From an uncultured Bacteroidales bacterium (lineage in GTDB: Bacteria; Bacteroidota; Bacteroidia; Bacteroidales; WCHB1-69): a stretch of 52,065 nt of DNA. Shown here in pieces: positions 1 through 7,991 of the stretch; position 1 is the first letter of the stretch; each line of letters begins with the position of its first letter. Both the position numbers and the translations under genes were made by a program. Location of the stretch: NCBI GenBank assembly GCA_900317715.1, contig ONHS01000014.1:1-52065 (forward strand). The letters are read 5' to 3'. A model generated the notes under the pieces. It saw only the letters and a list, made by a program, of their open reading frames with translations. It was not told the DNA's origin and ran no database searches.

Positions 1-100
1 CTCTGCAACTAAACGGTTGCAAAAAAAAATGAAAAATGAAACCAACTAAATTAAGCAAAAAGAATGGGGCAAACGGTCAACCTTATTCAGGCATTAACAA

Positions 101-142
101 AATAGCTAAAAGCTAACAGCTAATAGCCAATAGCCAATAGCA
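101..142. repeat. Heptamer tandem array, AATAGCC family (6 units)
   Basis: Six consecutive 7-bp units can be read without a gap: AATAGCT, AAAAGCT, AACAGCT, AATAGCC, AATAGCC, AATAGCA. The array ends 11 bp before the start codon of the aldehyde dehydrogenase gene. The same unit family recurs near 6.42, 14.66 and 45.21 kb. Confidence 0.9.
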
Positions 143-153
143 AAGTCAGCGTT

Positions 154-1572
154 ATGTCATATACAAACGAACAAATACAAGAAATCGTCGCCACGCAGCG
201 CAAATTCTTCCGCACGGGCGCGACACTGCCAGTGAAATGGAGAATCGAGCAGCTTAAGAAGCTGAAAGCGGCGGTTATAGAGCATGCCACTGAATTTGAG
301 GATGCTTTGGTCGCGGACCTCGGACGGAGTAGGGCAGAGGCTTTCCTCTGCGACGTGGGTCCCATCGTTGTGGAAATCAACGAGATGATTCGCGGGTTGC
401 GGCGCTGGGCGCGGCCCGAAACGCACTTCAGCGGACTGATGTGCTTTCCGAGCATCATCACGAAAGTGTATAAGATGCCTTACGGCGTGTCGTTGGTGAT
501 TAGCCCGTTCAATTTCCCGATTTTGCTCACCATCGGCGTGCTGGCGGCGGCGATGTGCGGCGGCAACACGGTGGTCATCAAGACCAGCAGCAAGTCGGAG
601 GTTTGCACCGCCGTGATGAAACGCTTCTTCGCGGAGCTTTTCCCGCCTGAGTACGTCACCCTCATCGACGGAGGTCACGACGTGGCGGATATGTGCCTCG
701 CGCAGCGCTTCGACAAGATATTCTACACAGGTTCGCCCTCCGTAGGAAAGCACGTGATGGCGGAGGCGGCCAAGAACCTCACGCCAGTGGCATTAGAGTT
801 GGGCGGCGAGACCGGCAACTGGTGTGTCGTGCGCAAGGATGCTGACCTCAAGGACGCGGCCCGAAAAATCGCCTTCTTCAAACTCCTCAACGCCGGACAG
901 ATCTGCATTAACATCAACCAGATAGCGGTGGCGAAAGAGGTTGCTGAGCCCTTCTTGGAAGAACTGAAAAAAGCCTTTACGAAGCAGATCGGCGAAAATC
1001 CGAATGCGAACGAAGAGTATCCTAAACTCATTACGGAAGCTGCTTACGACAAGTGTGCGAAATTGGCAGACGAATACCGCGACCGCATCATCTATGGCGG
1101 CGTTGGCGACCGTGAAAGCTGCAAATATGCTCCTACCATCATCTATCCAGTGAACAAAGATGAGCACATCGTGATGCACGAGCTTTTCTGTCCGCTGCTG
1201 CCCGTGGTGCCCTTCCCCGATGCTGAGGTCGATGCGATGATGGAGACGATTGCCGAGCGCGAGCATCCGTTGGCGATGTATCTGTTTACCAAGGATATGC
1301 GCTGGGCGAAACGCACCATGCAAACCCAGCAATACGGTGGTGGCTGCATCAATGAGGTGTGTATCCATCTGATGGTCAAGGGCGTGCCCTTTAACGGCAC
1401 CGGCCACTCCGGCATGGGCGCCTACCACGGCGAATGGGGCTTCCGCGAGTTCACCCACCCGCAAACTGTCCTCAAAGGCCACACCTGCTTCAATCTGCCC
1501 TTGCGCGAGCACCCGTACAGCGGCAAAGCCGGGGAATGGAAGATGAGGTTGCTGAAATGGTTCGAGAGATAG
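154..1572 (+). CDS. Aldehyde dehydrogenase, ALDH3-like
   Basis: NAD(P)-dependent oxidation of an aldehyde to the carboxylic acid; probably cytoplasmic or membrane-associated, substrate unknown. The 472-residue length fits the ALDH3 class. The catalytic cysteine is about residue 251 in the motif NAGQIC, and the general-base glutamate is about residue 215 in VALELGG. The C-terminal signature GHSGMGAYHGEWGF is typical of ALDH3-type enzymes. The ATG lies just after a heptamer array and there is no clear Shine-Dalgarno sequence. The gene stands alone, and no promoter box is obvious in the short upstream region of the window. Family assignment is firm; the physiological aldehyde cannot be told from sequence. 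Confidence 0.93.
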   Translation: MSYTNEQIQEIVATQRKFFRTGATLPVKWRIEQLKKLKAAVIEHATEFEDALVADLGRSRAEAFLCDVGPIVVEINEMIRGLRRWARPETHFSGLMCFPSIITKVYKMPYGVSLVISPFNFPILLTIGVLAAAMCGGNTVVIKTSSKSEVCTAVMKRFFAELFPPEYVTLIDGGHDVADMCLAQRFDKIFYTGSPSVGKHVMAEAAKNLTPVALELGGETGNWCVVRKDADLKDAARKIAFFKLLNAGQICININQIAVAKEVAEPFLEELKKAFTKQIGENPNANEEYPKLITEAAYDKCAKLADEYRDRIIYGGVGDRESCKYAPTIIYPVNKDEHIVMHELFCPLLPVVPFPDAEVDAMMETIAEREHPLAMYLFTKDMRWAKRTMQTQQYGGGCINEVCIHLMVKGVPFNGTGHSGMGAYHGEWGFREFTHPQTVLKGHTCFNLPLREHPYSGKAGEWKMRLLKWFER

Positions 1573-1621
1573 AGGTCTAATTCAGGATTCATCGTATGTT
1601 GAAGAATTGAACAGAACCGGC

Positions 1622-1765
1622 ATGTACGAGTTGCATTCGGATCTTCCGGTAAATCATTACATGATACATACGGATTTGCATGTCATTGACGTGATTCTAC
1701 CCGCTTCTTCGAAAATTATCATTGAAAATATATTGACGGGCGAAATCCGTCAAATTAATGGTTAA
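1622..1765 (+). pseudogene. Possible coding remnant, 47-codon open frame
   Basis: A 47-codon open frame starts at an ATG and ends with TAA just before the REP-like structure. The frame stays open upstream to at least about position 1573, in a different frame from the preceding dehydrogenase. Its translation has ordinary protein composition (start MYELHSDLPVNHY, end ILTGEIRQING), unlike the repeat-derived frames that follow. I do not recognise it. It could be the 3' remnant of a gene cut off by a rearrangement, a genuine small gene, or chance. Confidence 0.3.
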
Positions 1766-1769
1766 CATG

Positions 1770-2038
1770 TTTGCCCGCACACCTAACGGCGTGCGGATTC
1801 GCGTCGTGCCCATTTGTGCCACCGAGCCAGGCAGACCTAACGGCCTGCCGATGCCGCATTTGTTGCAAATGCGAGAAGCTGCTCCGATTCCGAACCAGCC
1901 TGTAGGGCTGGAGGGCTCGGTAGCCCGGGGTGGAGCGCAGCGACACCCTGGGGCAACGCGTCGAATAACGCGTCGAATAACGCGCCGAATGATGCATTCC
2001 GCCCGTTCATCCCGCACGCCGTTAGGTGTGAGGGCAAA
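1770..2038. repeat. REPIN-like composite palindromic element
   Basis: The region between the dehydrogenase and the RAYT gene (about 620 bp without a recognised gene) is mostly this structure. Two arms at 1770-1798 and 2009-2038 are near-perfect inverted copies containing CACACCTAACGGCGTGCGG. Between them are more hairpins: CGCATTTG-TTG-CAAATGCG, CCAGCC...GGGCTGG, GGGCTCGGTAGCCC, and GGGTG...CACCC with loop GAGCGCAGCGA. Three tandem 12-bp units AACGCGTCGAAT or AACGCGCCGAAT occupy 1955-1990. Open frames on both strands here are by-products of the palindromes. Such paired inverted REPs are the known substrates of RAYT transposases, and one lies immediately downstream. Confidence 0.8.
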
Positions 2039-2149
2039 ATCGAACAAAAACATGTTTTTCGTATTTTTATGACAATCAATATAATGCGATTTATTTTTAC
2101 AATTGATTGTTAAAATATTGGTTTTCAATACATTATAAAATATTTTTTG

Positions 2150-2157
2150 TATTTTTG
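2150..2157 (+). promoter_or_regulatory. Bacteroidota -7 box TATTTTTG for the RAYT gene
   Basis: TATTTTTG followed by CG, 37 bp before the ATG at 2194. It matches the TAnnTTTG consensus; no convincing -33 TTTG is seen. Confidence 0.55.
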
Positions 2158-2193
2158 CGCCCCGAAAATTATCACATAAAAATACAAAAAGAT

Positions 2194-2652
2194 ATGGGCA
2201 ACACCTACACTCAAATTCACATTCAGACGGTTTTCGCCGTCAAATACAGAGAAGCATTGATCTTACCAGAATGGCGTGAAAGATTATATCAATACACAGC
2301 ATCTATCATCAATGATCAAGGCCACAAAACATTGGCAATCGGCGGTGTCGAGAACCATATTCATCTGTTTTTCGGTTTTCGACCGACGCAATCATTGTCT
2401 TCGTTGATGTTGAGGGTGAAACGAGAGACATCGGAGTGGATAAACAAAGAAATACTCACAGATTCTCGGTTCCAGTGGCAAAACGGTTATGGGGCGTTTT
2501 CATATTCCAAGAGTCATGTGCCTAATGTCATTCGATACATTTTGAATCAAGAAGCGCATCACGCTAATAGATCGTTCAGGGAGGAATATTTGGATATATT
2601 GAGGAAAAACGAGGTCGAATTCGACGAACAATACATTTTTGAGGATATTTGA
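2194..2652 (+). CDS. REP-associated tyrosine transposase (RAYT), Y1/HUH family
   Basis: A single-domain TnpA of the IS200/IS605 class, which makes single-strand cuts with a tyrosine nucleophile. The 152-residue length fits. The HUH metal-binding motif is HIH in GVENHIHLFFGF (about residues 46-57). The helix carrying the probable catalytic tyrosine follows near VIRYILNQEAHH (about residues 113-124). The frame is open further upstream, but the ATG at 2194 lies after the promoter box and starts MGNTYTQIHIQ, the normal N-terminus of the family. The gene is bracketed by REP-like palindromes at 1770-2038 and 2657-2691, the arrangement expected of a domesticated RAYT/REPIN system. No IS-type ends or TnpB are present. 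Confidence 0.9.
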   Translation: MGNTYTQIHIQTVFAVKYREALILPEWRERLYQYTASIINDQGHKTLAIGGVENHIHLFFGFRPTQSLSSLMLRVKRETSEWINKEILTDSRFQWQNGYGAFSYSKSHVPNVIRYILNQEAHHANRSFREEYLDILRKNEVEFDEQYIFEDI

Positions 2653-2656
2653 TCGG

Positions 2657-2691
2657 TTGCCTAGGGTGGAGCGCAGCGACACCCTGGGCAA
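2657..2691. repeat. REP-like palindrome downstream of RAYT
   Basis: Arms TTGCCTAGGGTG and CACCCTGGGCAA pair at 11 of 12 positions around the loop GAGCGCAGCGA. The same core is inside the upstream composite element (about 1928-1950). The copy begins 4 bp after the transposase stop codon. Confidence 0.85.
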
Positions 2692-2747
2692 TGAGCTATG
2701 GGCAAATTCTGTTGATATTTTCTTTTTCTAATTTCAATGTATTTTTT

Positions 2748-2755
2748 TATTTTTG
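2748..2755 (+). promoter_or_regulatory. Bacteroidota -7 box TATTTTTG for the OPT gene
   Basis: TATTTTTG followed by CAG, about 100 bp upstream of the OPT transporter start. Matches the TAnnTTTG consensus. Confidence 0.55.
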
Positions 2756-2854
2756 CAGATTGTTTTTTGATGGAATGTAAGATGGGGGATTTTAGCCCTG
2801 CGGGTCCATCGGAAAATGCTTTGTGAAGATGATAAATAATTGAAAATTAGTAAT

Positions 2855-4870
2855 ATGGAAGAAGAAAAAACTACATTTGAACAACCCGAAAATGAAATCA
2901 AACTTCCCGAAAATGCGTATCGGGAGCTCAAGGAGGGCGAAGAATATAAGCCTATCCTTTTGAGCGACAAGCAATATCCCGAACTTAACGCTTGGACCAT
3001 CTTTTGGGGTATCCTGATGGCGGTCATTTTCTCCGCAGCCACGGCCTATTCCGGTCTGCGCTTCGGTCAGGTGTTCGAGGCGGCCATCCCGATTGCCATC
3101 ATCGCCGTGGGTATCTCCACGATTGCGAAACGCAAGAGCCCGTTGTCGGAAAACGTTATCATCCAATCCATTGGTGCGAGTTCCGGCGTGATTGTGGCGG
3201 GTGCTATCTTCACCTTGCCGGCCATCTACATCATCAAGGAGACCAATCCTGTGGCAGGCGCGGAGATCCAGGTCAATTTTTTCCAGATTTTCATGTCGTC
3301 GCTGCTCGGCGGCTTCCTCGGCATCCTCTTCCTAATACCGTTCCGCAAGTACTTTGTCTCCGACATGCACGGCAAATACCCCTTCCCAGAGGCTACCGCT
3401 ACAACAGAAATCATCGTGTCGGGCGCAAAGGGCGGCAACCAAGCTAAGCTGTTGTTGATTAGCGGTTTGGTGGGCGGTCTCTACGACTTCCTGATGACCA
3501 CTTTCCATTTCTGGGCCGACACCATCTCCACCCGCATGACGGGCTGGGGCGAACATCTGGCCATGAACCATAAGTATGTTTTCAAGATGAGTGCCGAATC
3601 CATCCTGTTGGGTACCGGTTACCTGATCGGACTCAAGTACGCAGCCATCATCTGCGCAGGTTCCGCCCTCTCATGGTGGGTGTTGACTCCGCTGTTGGGT
3701 CACTACGGCATGGTGGAAGTCGATGGCGTGGCAACAGCCATGAGTACCCTTGATCCCGACTTGATCTTCTCAGGCTATGTACGTTACATTGGCATCGGCG
3801 GTATCGCTATGGCCGGTATCCTCGGCGTGATCAAATCCGCAGGGGTCATCAAAAAATCCATCGGTGTGGCGGTAAAAGCGGGCAAGTCTGCCGGTGAAAA
3901 GAGCGAGGTGGTGCGCACGCAGCGCGACCTCTCCATGAAGATCATCCTTTTCGGCTTCTTGGCTGTGATCGTCATGATGGTGCTCTTCTTCTTCTTTGGC
4001 GGTATGCAGATGAACCTCAAACAGGTGCTTGTAGCTCTGTTGGTAGTCTTCCTCTTCGCCTTCCTTTTCACCACGGTGGCTGCTACGGCTATTGCCACGG
4101 TGGGTACCAACCCCGTCTCCGGTATGACGATGATGACGCTGATTCTCAGCTCATTCATCCTCGCTTCCGTGGGTTTAAGCGGCGCCACGGGCATCATCAC
4201 GGCATTGGTGGTGGGCGGCATCGTCTGTTCCGCACTCTCCATGGCGGGCGGCTTCATCACCGATTTGAAAGTCGGTTACTGGATCGGCACCTCGCCTTAC
4301 AAACAGCAGGCCTTCAAGTTCGTGGGAACCTTCGTTTCCGCATTGACGGTCGGCGCGGTAATCATGTTGCTTTCAAAGACTTACGGATATACGGGTGAGA
4401 ATGCATTGGTGGCTCCGCAGGCCAACGCTATGGCAGCCATCATCGAGCCGATGATGTACGGCGGTTCCACCCCGTGGATTCTCTACATCGTGGGTGCTGT
4501 GTTGGCTATCCTGTTGGATGTTATCGGCGTTCCTGCACTGGCCTTCTCACTCGGTATGTTCATCCCGTTGCAGCTCAACCTGCCGTTGCTCGTCGGCGGT
4601 TTCCTCGCATGGCTCGTGAAGACCCGCAGCAAAGACGAAGCTATCAACAAGCAACGCGCCGAGAAGGGCACGCTCCTCGCCTCCGGTCTGCTCGCCGGCG
4701 GTGCCATCATGGGTGTCCTCAGTGCCATCCTCAAATACGCCGGCGTCGAACCCACCTTCATGGCGGACTACATCGGCTCGCCCATGTACAACATCCTCGC
4801 CATCGTGATGTTCGTTGGTCTTTGCTGCTACCTGGTGATTCACGCCACACGCACGGAGAAAAACGTGTGA
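2855..4870 (+). CDS. OPT-family oligopeptide/metal-chelate transporter
   Basis: Integral inner-membrane transporter of the OPT superfamily, which imports oligopeptides or metal-siderophore/nicotianamine-type complexes using the proton gradient. The 671-residue product has a charged N-terminal segment (about 45 residues) followed by many hydrophobic helices. Helix 1 (NAWTIFWGILMAVIFSAA) is followed by AYSGLRFGQVFEAAIPIAI, typical of bacterial OPT proteins. An upstream in-frame TTG exists at 2840, but the ATG at 2855 is preferred. The gene is monocistronic, with a promoter box about 100 bp upstream. The substrate cannot be deduced. Confidence 0.9.
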   Translation: MEEEKTTFEQPENEIKLPENAYRELKEGEEYKPILLSDKQYPELNAWTIFWGILMAVIFSAATAYSGLRFGQVFEAAIPIAIIAVGISTIAKRKSPLSENVIIQSIGASSGVIVAGAIFTLPAIYIIKETNPVAGAEIQVNFFQIFMSSLLGGFLGILFLIPFRKYFVSDMHGKYPFPEATATTEIIVSGAKGGNQAKLLLISGLVGGLYDFLMTTFHFWADTISTRMTGWGEHLAMNHKYVFKMSAESILLGTGYLIGLKYAAIICAGSALSWWVLTPLLGHYGMVEVDGVATAMSTLDPDLIFSGYVRYIGIGGIAMAGILGVIKSAGVIKKSIGVAVKAGKSAGEKSEVVRTQRDLSMKIILFGFLAVIVMMVLFFFFGGMQMNLKQVLVALLVVFLFAFLFTTVAATAIATVGTNPVSGMTMMTLILSSFILASVGLSGATGIITALVVGGIVCSALSMAGGFITDLKVGYWIGTSPYKQQAFKFVGTFVSALTVGAVIMLLSKTYGYTGENALVAPQANAMAAIIEPMMYGGSTPWILYIVGAVLAILLDVIGVPALAFSLGMFIPLQLNLPLLVGGFLAWLVKTRSKDEAINKQRAEKGTLLASGLLAGGAIMGVLSAILKYAGVEPTFMADYIGSPMYNILAIVMFVGLCCYLVIHATRTEKNV

Positions 4871-4995
4871 CGTATGATATAAGATGATAGATATCAATAA
4901 GATAATTAATTAAGACGTAAGAGGTGAGATGTTTGAATTATGATTGATAAGTATTAAAGCCCAAAGATCATACGTCTCACGTCATACGTCAATAT
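4866..4995. repeat. Inverted intergenic repeats including a TCATACG heptamer array
   Basis: The OPT-to-kinase spacer holds GTGTGACGTATGAT (4866-4879) and, about 90 bp on, its near reverse complement ATCATACGTCTCAC (4967-4980). The right arm is part of an array of 7-bp units TCATACG, TCTCACG, TCATACG, TCAATAT (4968-4995). The same unit family forms the longer array at 26672-26727. Confidence 0.75.
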
Positions 4996-5014
4996 AACCT
5001 CAAAACCCAAAACC

Positions 5015-5632
5015 ATGCACATTGCCGTCGCCGGAAATATTGGATCCGGAAAAACAACTTTAACAGGAATGCTCGCAAAGCATTATGGATGGGAGCCGCT
5101 CTACGAAAGCGTGGAGGACAACCCCTATTTGGCGAGCTTTTATCAGGATATGCAACGCTGGGCGTTCAATATCCAGATCTATTTTTTGAACAGTCGATTC
5201 CGTCAGGTGCTCGACATCCGTCAGCGCAAGAAGGACATCATCCAAGACCGCACCATTTATGAGGATGCGTACATCTTCGCGCCCAACTTGCACAAGATGG
5301 AGCTGATGGCTTCCCGCGATTTCGAGAACTACGCTTCTCTCTTCGAGCTGATGAAGAAGTTCCTGCAACCGCCGGATTTGCTCATCTACCTCAAGGCGGA
5401 TGTGGAAACGCTCATCTCGCAGATTCTCAAACGCGGCCGCGCCTACGAGGGCGACATCAGCCTGTCCTATTTGGAGAATCTCAACAAGCTGTATAACAAT
5501 TGGATAGACAACTACAAGGATGGCAAACTCCTCGTAGTGGATGTCAACAAGTTGAAATTCGCTGAGCGTCCCGAGGATTTCGGGGTCATTATTGAGAAGA
5601 TTGACACGGAATTGTACGGTTTGTTCAAATAA
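5015..5632 (+). CDS. Deoxynucleoside kinase (dNK family)
   Basis: Cytoplasmic salvage enzyme that phosphorylates deoxynucleosides with ATP. The P-loop GNIGSGKTT sits at residues 7-15, and the substrate/Mg motif DRTIYEDAYIFA starts near residue 78, equivalent to the DRS motif of dGK/dAK-type kinases. The LID-like arginine segment ILKRGRAYEGDI follows near residue 140. The 205-residue length fits the family. The gene is 2 bp from kdsB and surely co-transcribed with it. Whether it prefers deoxyadenosine, deoxyguanosine or pyrimidines is not clear from sequence. Confidence 0.92.
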   Translation: MHIAVAGNIGSGKTTLTGMLAKHYGWEPLYESVEDNPYLASFYQDMQRWAFNIQIYFLNSRFRQVLDIRQRKKDIIQDRTIYEDAYIFAPNLHKMELMASRDFENYASLFELMKKFLQPPDLLIYLKADVETLISQILKRGRAYEGDISLSYLENLNKLYNNWIDNYKDGKLLVVDVNKLKFAERPEDFGVIIEKIDTELYGLFK

Positions 5633-5634
5633 TT

Positions 5635-6396
5635 ATGCGAAATTTCAACGTTTTCGGCATCATTCCCGCGCGTTACGCCTCCACCCGTTTTCCCGGCAAA
5701 CCGTTGGCGCTGATCAACGGCAAGCCGATGGTGCAGTGGGTCTATGAGCGTGTGCAATCGTCTGAAGTTAAGGGACTTGCCGTGGCTACGGACGATGACC
5801 GTATCGCGGAATGCGTGCGAGGCTTTGGCGGCGAGGTGGTGATGACCTCCCCCAACCACGCCTCCGGCACCGACCGTTGCGGCGAGGCAGCACAATTGAT
5901 GCAACCCGCTGATAACGATGTGGTTATCAACATCCAAGGCGACGAACCGCTGATCTCCCCGAAGGAGATTCACTTGCTCGCCAGTGCCTTTGAGGATCCT
6001 TCCGTGCAAATTGCCACCTTGGTGAACCCCTTCAACGACGAGAAGCTGTTGCATGACCCGAACGTCGTCAAGGTGGTGAAGGCGAAGAACGGCAAAGTGC
6101 TCTATTTCAGTCGCCTGCCGATTCCCTATCTGCGTGATGGCGCGACCCCGCCGAAAAACTACTACCGTCACATCGGCATCTACGCCTACCGCTACCAGGT
6201 CCTCAAAGAGATTGTGCAACTCCCCACCTCCGAATTGGAAAACAGCGAAAAACTCGAACAACTCCGCTGGCTCGAAAACGGCTACACCATCTGCGCGCTG
6301 GAATGCGATTATCAAGGAATTGGCGTGGACACGCCGGAAGACTTGGAGAAATTAAGAATTAAGAATGATGAATTAAGAATGATGAATGATGAATGA
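5635..6396 (+). CDS. kdsB: 3-deoxy-manno-octulosonate cytidylyltransferase
   Basis: Activates Kdo with CTP to CMP-Kdo for lipid A-core synthesis. N-terminal nucleotide-binding signature IIPARYASTRFPGKPL at residues 8-23; VINIQGDEPLIS near residue 100; C-terminal GIGVDTPEDLEKL. The ATG lies 2 bp after the kinase stop, so the two are an operon. The product is 253 residues. The family's normal end is about DTPEDLEKL; the last 15 codons (from 6351) consist of 7-bp repeat units, giving an unusual tail IKNDELRMMNDE. This tail is probably an array-derived extension rather than part of the fold. Confidence 0.96.
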   Translation: MRNFNVFGIIPARYASTRFPGKPLALINGKPMVQWVYERVQSSEVKGLAVATDDDRIAECVRGFGGEVVMTSPNHASGTDRCGEAAQLMQPADNDVVINIQGDEPLISPKEIHLLASAFEDPSVQIATLVNPFNDEKLLHDPNVVKVVKAKNGKVLYFSRLPIPYLRDGATPPKNYYRHIGIYAYRYQVLKEIVQLPTSELENSEKLEQLRWLENGYTICALECDYQGIGVDTPEDLEKLRIKNDELRMMNDE

Positions 6397-6399
6397 TGA
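6351..6399. repeat. Heptamer array ATTAAGA/ATGATGA inside the 3' end of kdsB
   Basis: Seven contiguous 7-bp units: ATTAAGA, ATTAAGA, ATGATGA, ATTAAGA, ATGATGA, ATGATGA, ATGATGA. The first six units and part of the seventh are translated as the C-terminal tail of KdsB; the TGA stop is at 6394-6396. Confidence 0.9.
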
Positions 6400-6417
6400 A
6401 TATATGTGCTTACTACC

Positions 6418-6498
6418 AATAGCTAATAGCCAATAGCCAACAGCCAACAGCTAACAGCCAACCCTCTAAACCATAAACCATAACCCCTAAACCCTACC
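6418..6498. repeat. Heptamer array, AATAGCC family merging into TAAACCC units
   Basis: Eleven 7-bp units in register: AATAGCT, AATAGCC, AATAGCC, AACAGCC, AACAGCT, AACAGCC, AACCCTC, TAAACCA, TAAACCA, TAACCCC, TAAACCC, then TACC. The unit sequence drifts from one family to another without losing the 7-bp phase. The array ends 3 bp before the GTG start of the next gene. Confidence 0.9.
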
Positions 6499-6501
6499 CC
6501 T

Positions 6502-7830
6502 GTGATCAATTACATCCTCAAAACCCTCCAGAAAGAAGACTATGTCTTTATCGAACGATTAGGTTCGTTTCGATTGAACCTTTGCCATGCTAAAATAGAA
6601 GGCGATACCATTCAACCGCCTCATTATGAGGTTGTTTTCTCCCAGAACGACAACGAGGAAAACAATTTCGCGCTGGCCAATCTGATCAGTCGTGAGAAGC
6701 AGTGCCTGTTCACGTTTGCCAATGAGGAAATCACCGCGTGGGTTTCCGAGTTGTTGACCGCACTGCAAAACAACAAGTCCGTAACCTACGAGGATTTCGG
6801 TACTTTCATGCTCGACAAGAAGGGAAACATCACCTTCGAGAGCGCCGTCATCCCGCAATTGAACAGCCTGTTCGAAGGGTTGGAACCTATCGACCTCAAG
6901 CATTTCGAGGTGCCCGCCGCTCCTGTCGTGGAGCCCGAACCGGTTGTGGAGCCCGAACCCGAACCGGTCGAGGAACCCGAGCCCGAACCGGTTGTGGAGC
7001 CTGAGCCCGAACCGGTTGTGGAGCCCGAACCCGAACCTGTCGTGGAACCTGAACCCGAACCTGTCGTGGAACCTGAACCCGAACCTGTTGTGGAGCCCGA
7101 ACCCGAACCTGTCGTGGAACCTGAGCCCGAACCGGTTGTGGAGCCTGAACCCGAACCGGTCGAGGAACCCGAGCCCGAACCCGTCGTGGAGCCCGTTGGG
7201 GCGAATAATATTTCGCCCATTAATGACGGTGACAATGACAATGATGACGATGATGACGATGAAGACGATGAAGACGATGAGAATGAGGAGGAAGAGGAGG
7301 AAATCAAGAAACGTCACAGTTTGGCCTGGTTGTGGATTATCCTGCTGCTGATTGTCGTGTTGGGTGTGCTCGGTTTCCTCTTCAAGGACAAATGGCTGGG
7401 TTACTATCAACAATGGAAAGATAAGAAACAGTCAGTGGAACAGGTGGTTGAATCTCAGGAAACCCCAGAGGGAACCGCTACTGTCGATGAAGCGGCTGAT
7501 TCTGCCGTACCTGCGGAAGAACTTCCAGAAATAGAGGAAGAACCTGAACCGGAAGCGTTTACCCCGACGGTTATTAAACAATCCTCGGACGGTAAATACG
7601 ACTACATCCGCTTCGAAAAGGGACACTATTACGCCATCGCAGGTAGCTTCCCCTCCGAAAGCGACGTGATTCGTCATATCCGCCAGAAGAAACTCGACCA
7701 ATACTCCCCGAAAATCCTCAAGCAAGACGGGGTGACGAACTTGCGCGTCTGTATCGGCGTGTTCAACACGGAAGAGGAGGCGGAGTCCTTCGCGAAAGGG
7801 GTGAATTCGTCGTATTGGGTACTCAAATAG
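6502..7830 (+). CDS. HU-CCDC81-like / SPOR domain membrane protein
   Basis: Probable envelope/division-site protein. Residues 1-130 resemble the prokaryotic CCDC81-type HU domains found in Bacteroidota (start [23 protein letters not shown]). Residues about 142-233 are a Glu-Pro-Val repeat, followed by an Asp/Glu stretch (240-268), one membrane helix ([20 protein letters not shown], about 275-294) and a C-terminal SPOR domain (about 370-441; [12 protein letters not shown]) that binds denuded peptidoglycan. The HU-like part would be cytoplasmic and SPOR periplasmic. The start is GTG at 6502, just after a heptamer array, and the TAG stop touches the next array. Domain naming of the N-terminus is from family knowledge. 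Confidence 0.8.
   Translation: MINYILKTLQKEDYVFIERLGSFRLNLCHAKIEGDTIQPPHYEVVFSQNDNEENNFALANLISREKQCLFTFANEEITAWVSELLTALQNNKSVTYEDFGTFMLDKKGNITFESAVIPQLNSLFEGLEPIDLKHFEVPAAPVVEPEPVVEPEPEPVEEPEPEPVVEPEPEPVVEPEPEPVVEPEPEPVVEPEPEPVVEPEPEPVVEPEPEPVVEPEPEPVEEPEPEPVVEPVGANNISPINDGDNDNDDDDDDEDDEDDENEEEEEEIKKRHSLAWLWIILLLIVVLGVLGFLFKDKWLGYYQQWKDKKQSVEQVVESQETPEGTATVDEAADSAVPAEELPEIEEEPEPEAFTPTVIKQSSDGKYDYIRFEKGHYYAIAGSFPSESDVIRHIRQKKLDQYSPKILKQDGVTNLRVCIGVFNTEEEAESFAKGVNSSYWVLK
6931..7196 (+). repeat. In-frame tandem repeats encoding VVEPEPEP
   Basis: About eleven units, mostly 24 bp, encoding variants of VVEPEPEP or VEEPEPEP inside the SPOR protein gene. Synonymous codon differences (ccc/cct, gtt/gtc) between units show the array is not brand new. 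It forms a stiff spacer next to the membrane helix. Confidence 0.9.
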
Positions 7831-7862
7831 TTAGCAGTTAGTAGTTAGCAGTTAGCAGTTAG
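7831..7862. repeat. Heptamer array, TTAGCAG family
   Basis: TTAGCAG, TTAGTAG, TTAGCAG, TTAGCAG, then TTAG. It starts at the base after the TAG stop of the SPOR protein gene. Confidence 0.9.
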
Positions 7863-7865
7863 TTC

Positions 7866-7932
7866 CTTGAGCAGCTCCGGTAGGGGCAAGAGCTCGGTAG
7901 CCTAGGGTGAACGGCGTGAGCCCCTGCAATAG
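7866..7932. repeat. Degenerate REP-like element
   Basis: Contains GAGCTCGGTAGCCTAGGGTG, matching the GGCTCGGTAGCCCGGGGTG part of the composite REP at about 1912-1933, plus GGGGC...GCCCC pairing. It appears to be a diverged relative of the RAYT-linked REPs. Confidence 0.55.
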
Positions 7933-7991
7933 GTGAATGGTTGAATCGATGAATGAATGACGAAAAGATAATACGGTGAATAGATAAAACA

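Noticed and set aside
5..20. GCAAC...GTTGC hairpin at the window start as a terminator
   Set aside because: On the plus strand it is followed by A, not T, and on the minus strand the T-run lies before the stem; the stem is also short.
1697..2128. Overlapping open frames on both strands between ALDH and RAYT
   Set aside because: They read through palindromic REP sequence (for example an Arg-Ile-Thr repeat from 12-bp units) and have no protein-like composition.
6481..6498. Telomere-like CCCTAAA units
   Set aside because: Internal to a bacterial intergenic array and in phase with other heptamers; resemblance is most likely chance.
6931..7196. Regular 24-bp repeats considered as a CRISPR array
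   Set aside because: No spacers; the repeats are in frame and encode the linker of the SPOR protein.
6559..7413. 284-codon minus-strand frame across the SPOR protein gene
   Set aside because: Shadow of the Glu-Pro repeat; rich in Phe-Gly-Leu from the reversed repeat units.
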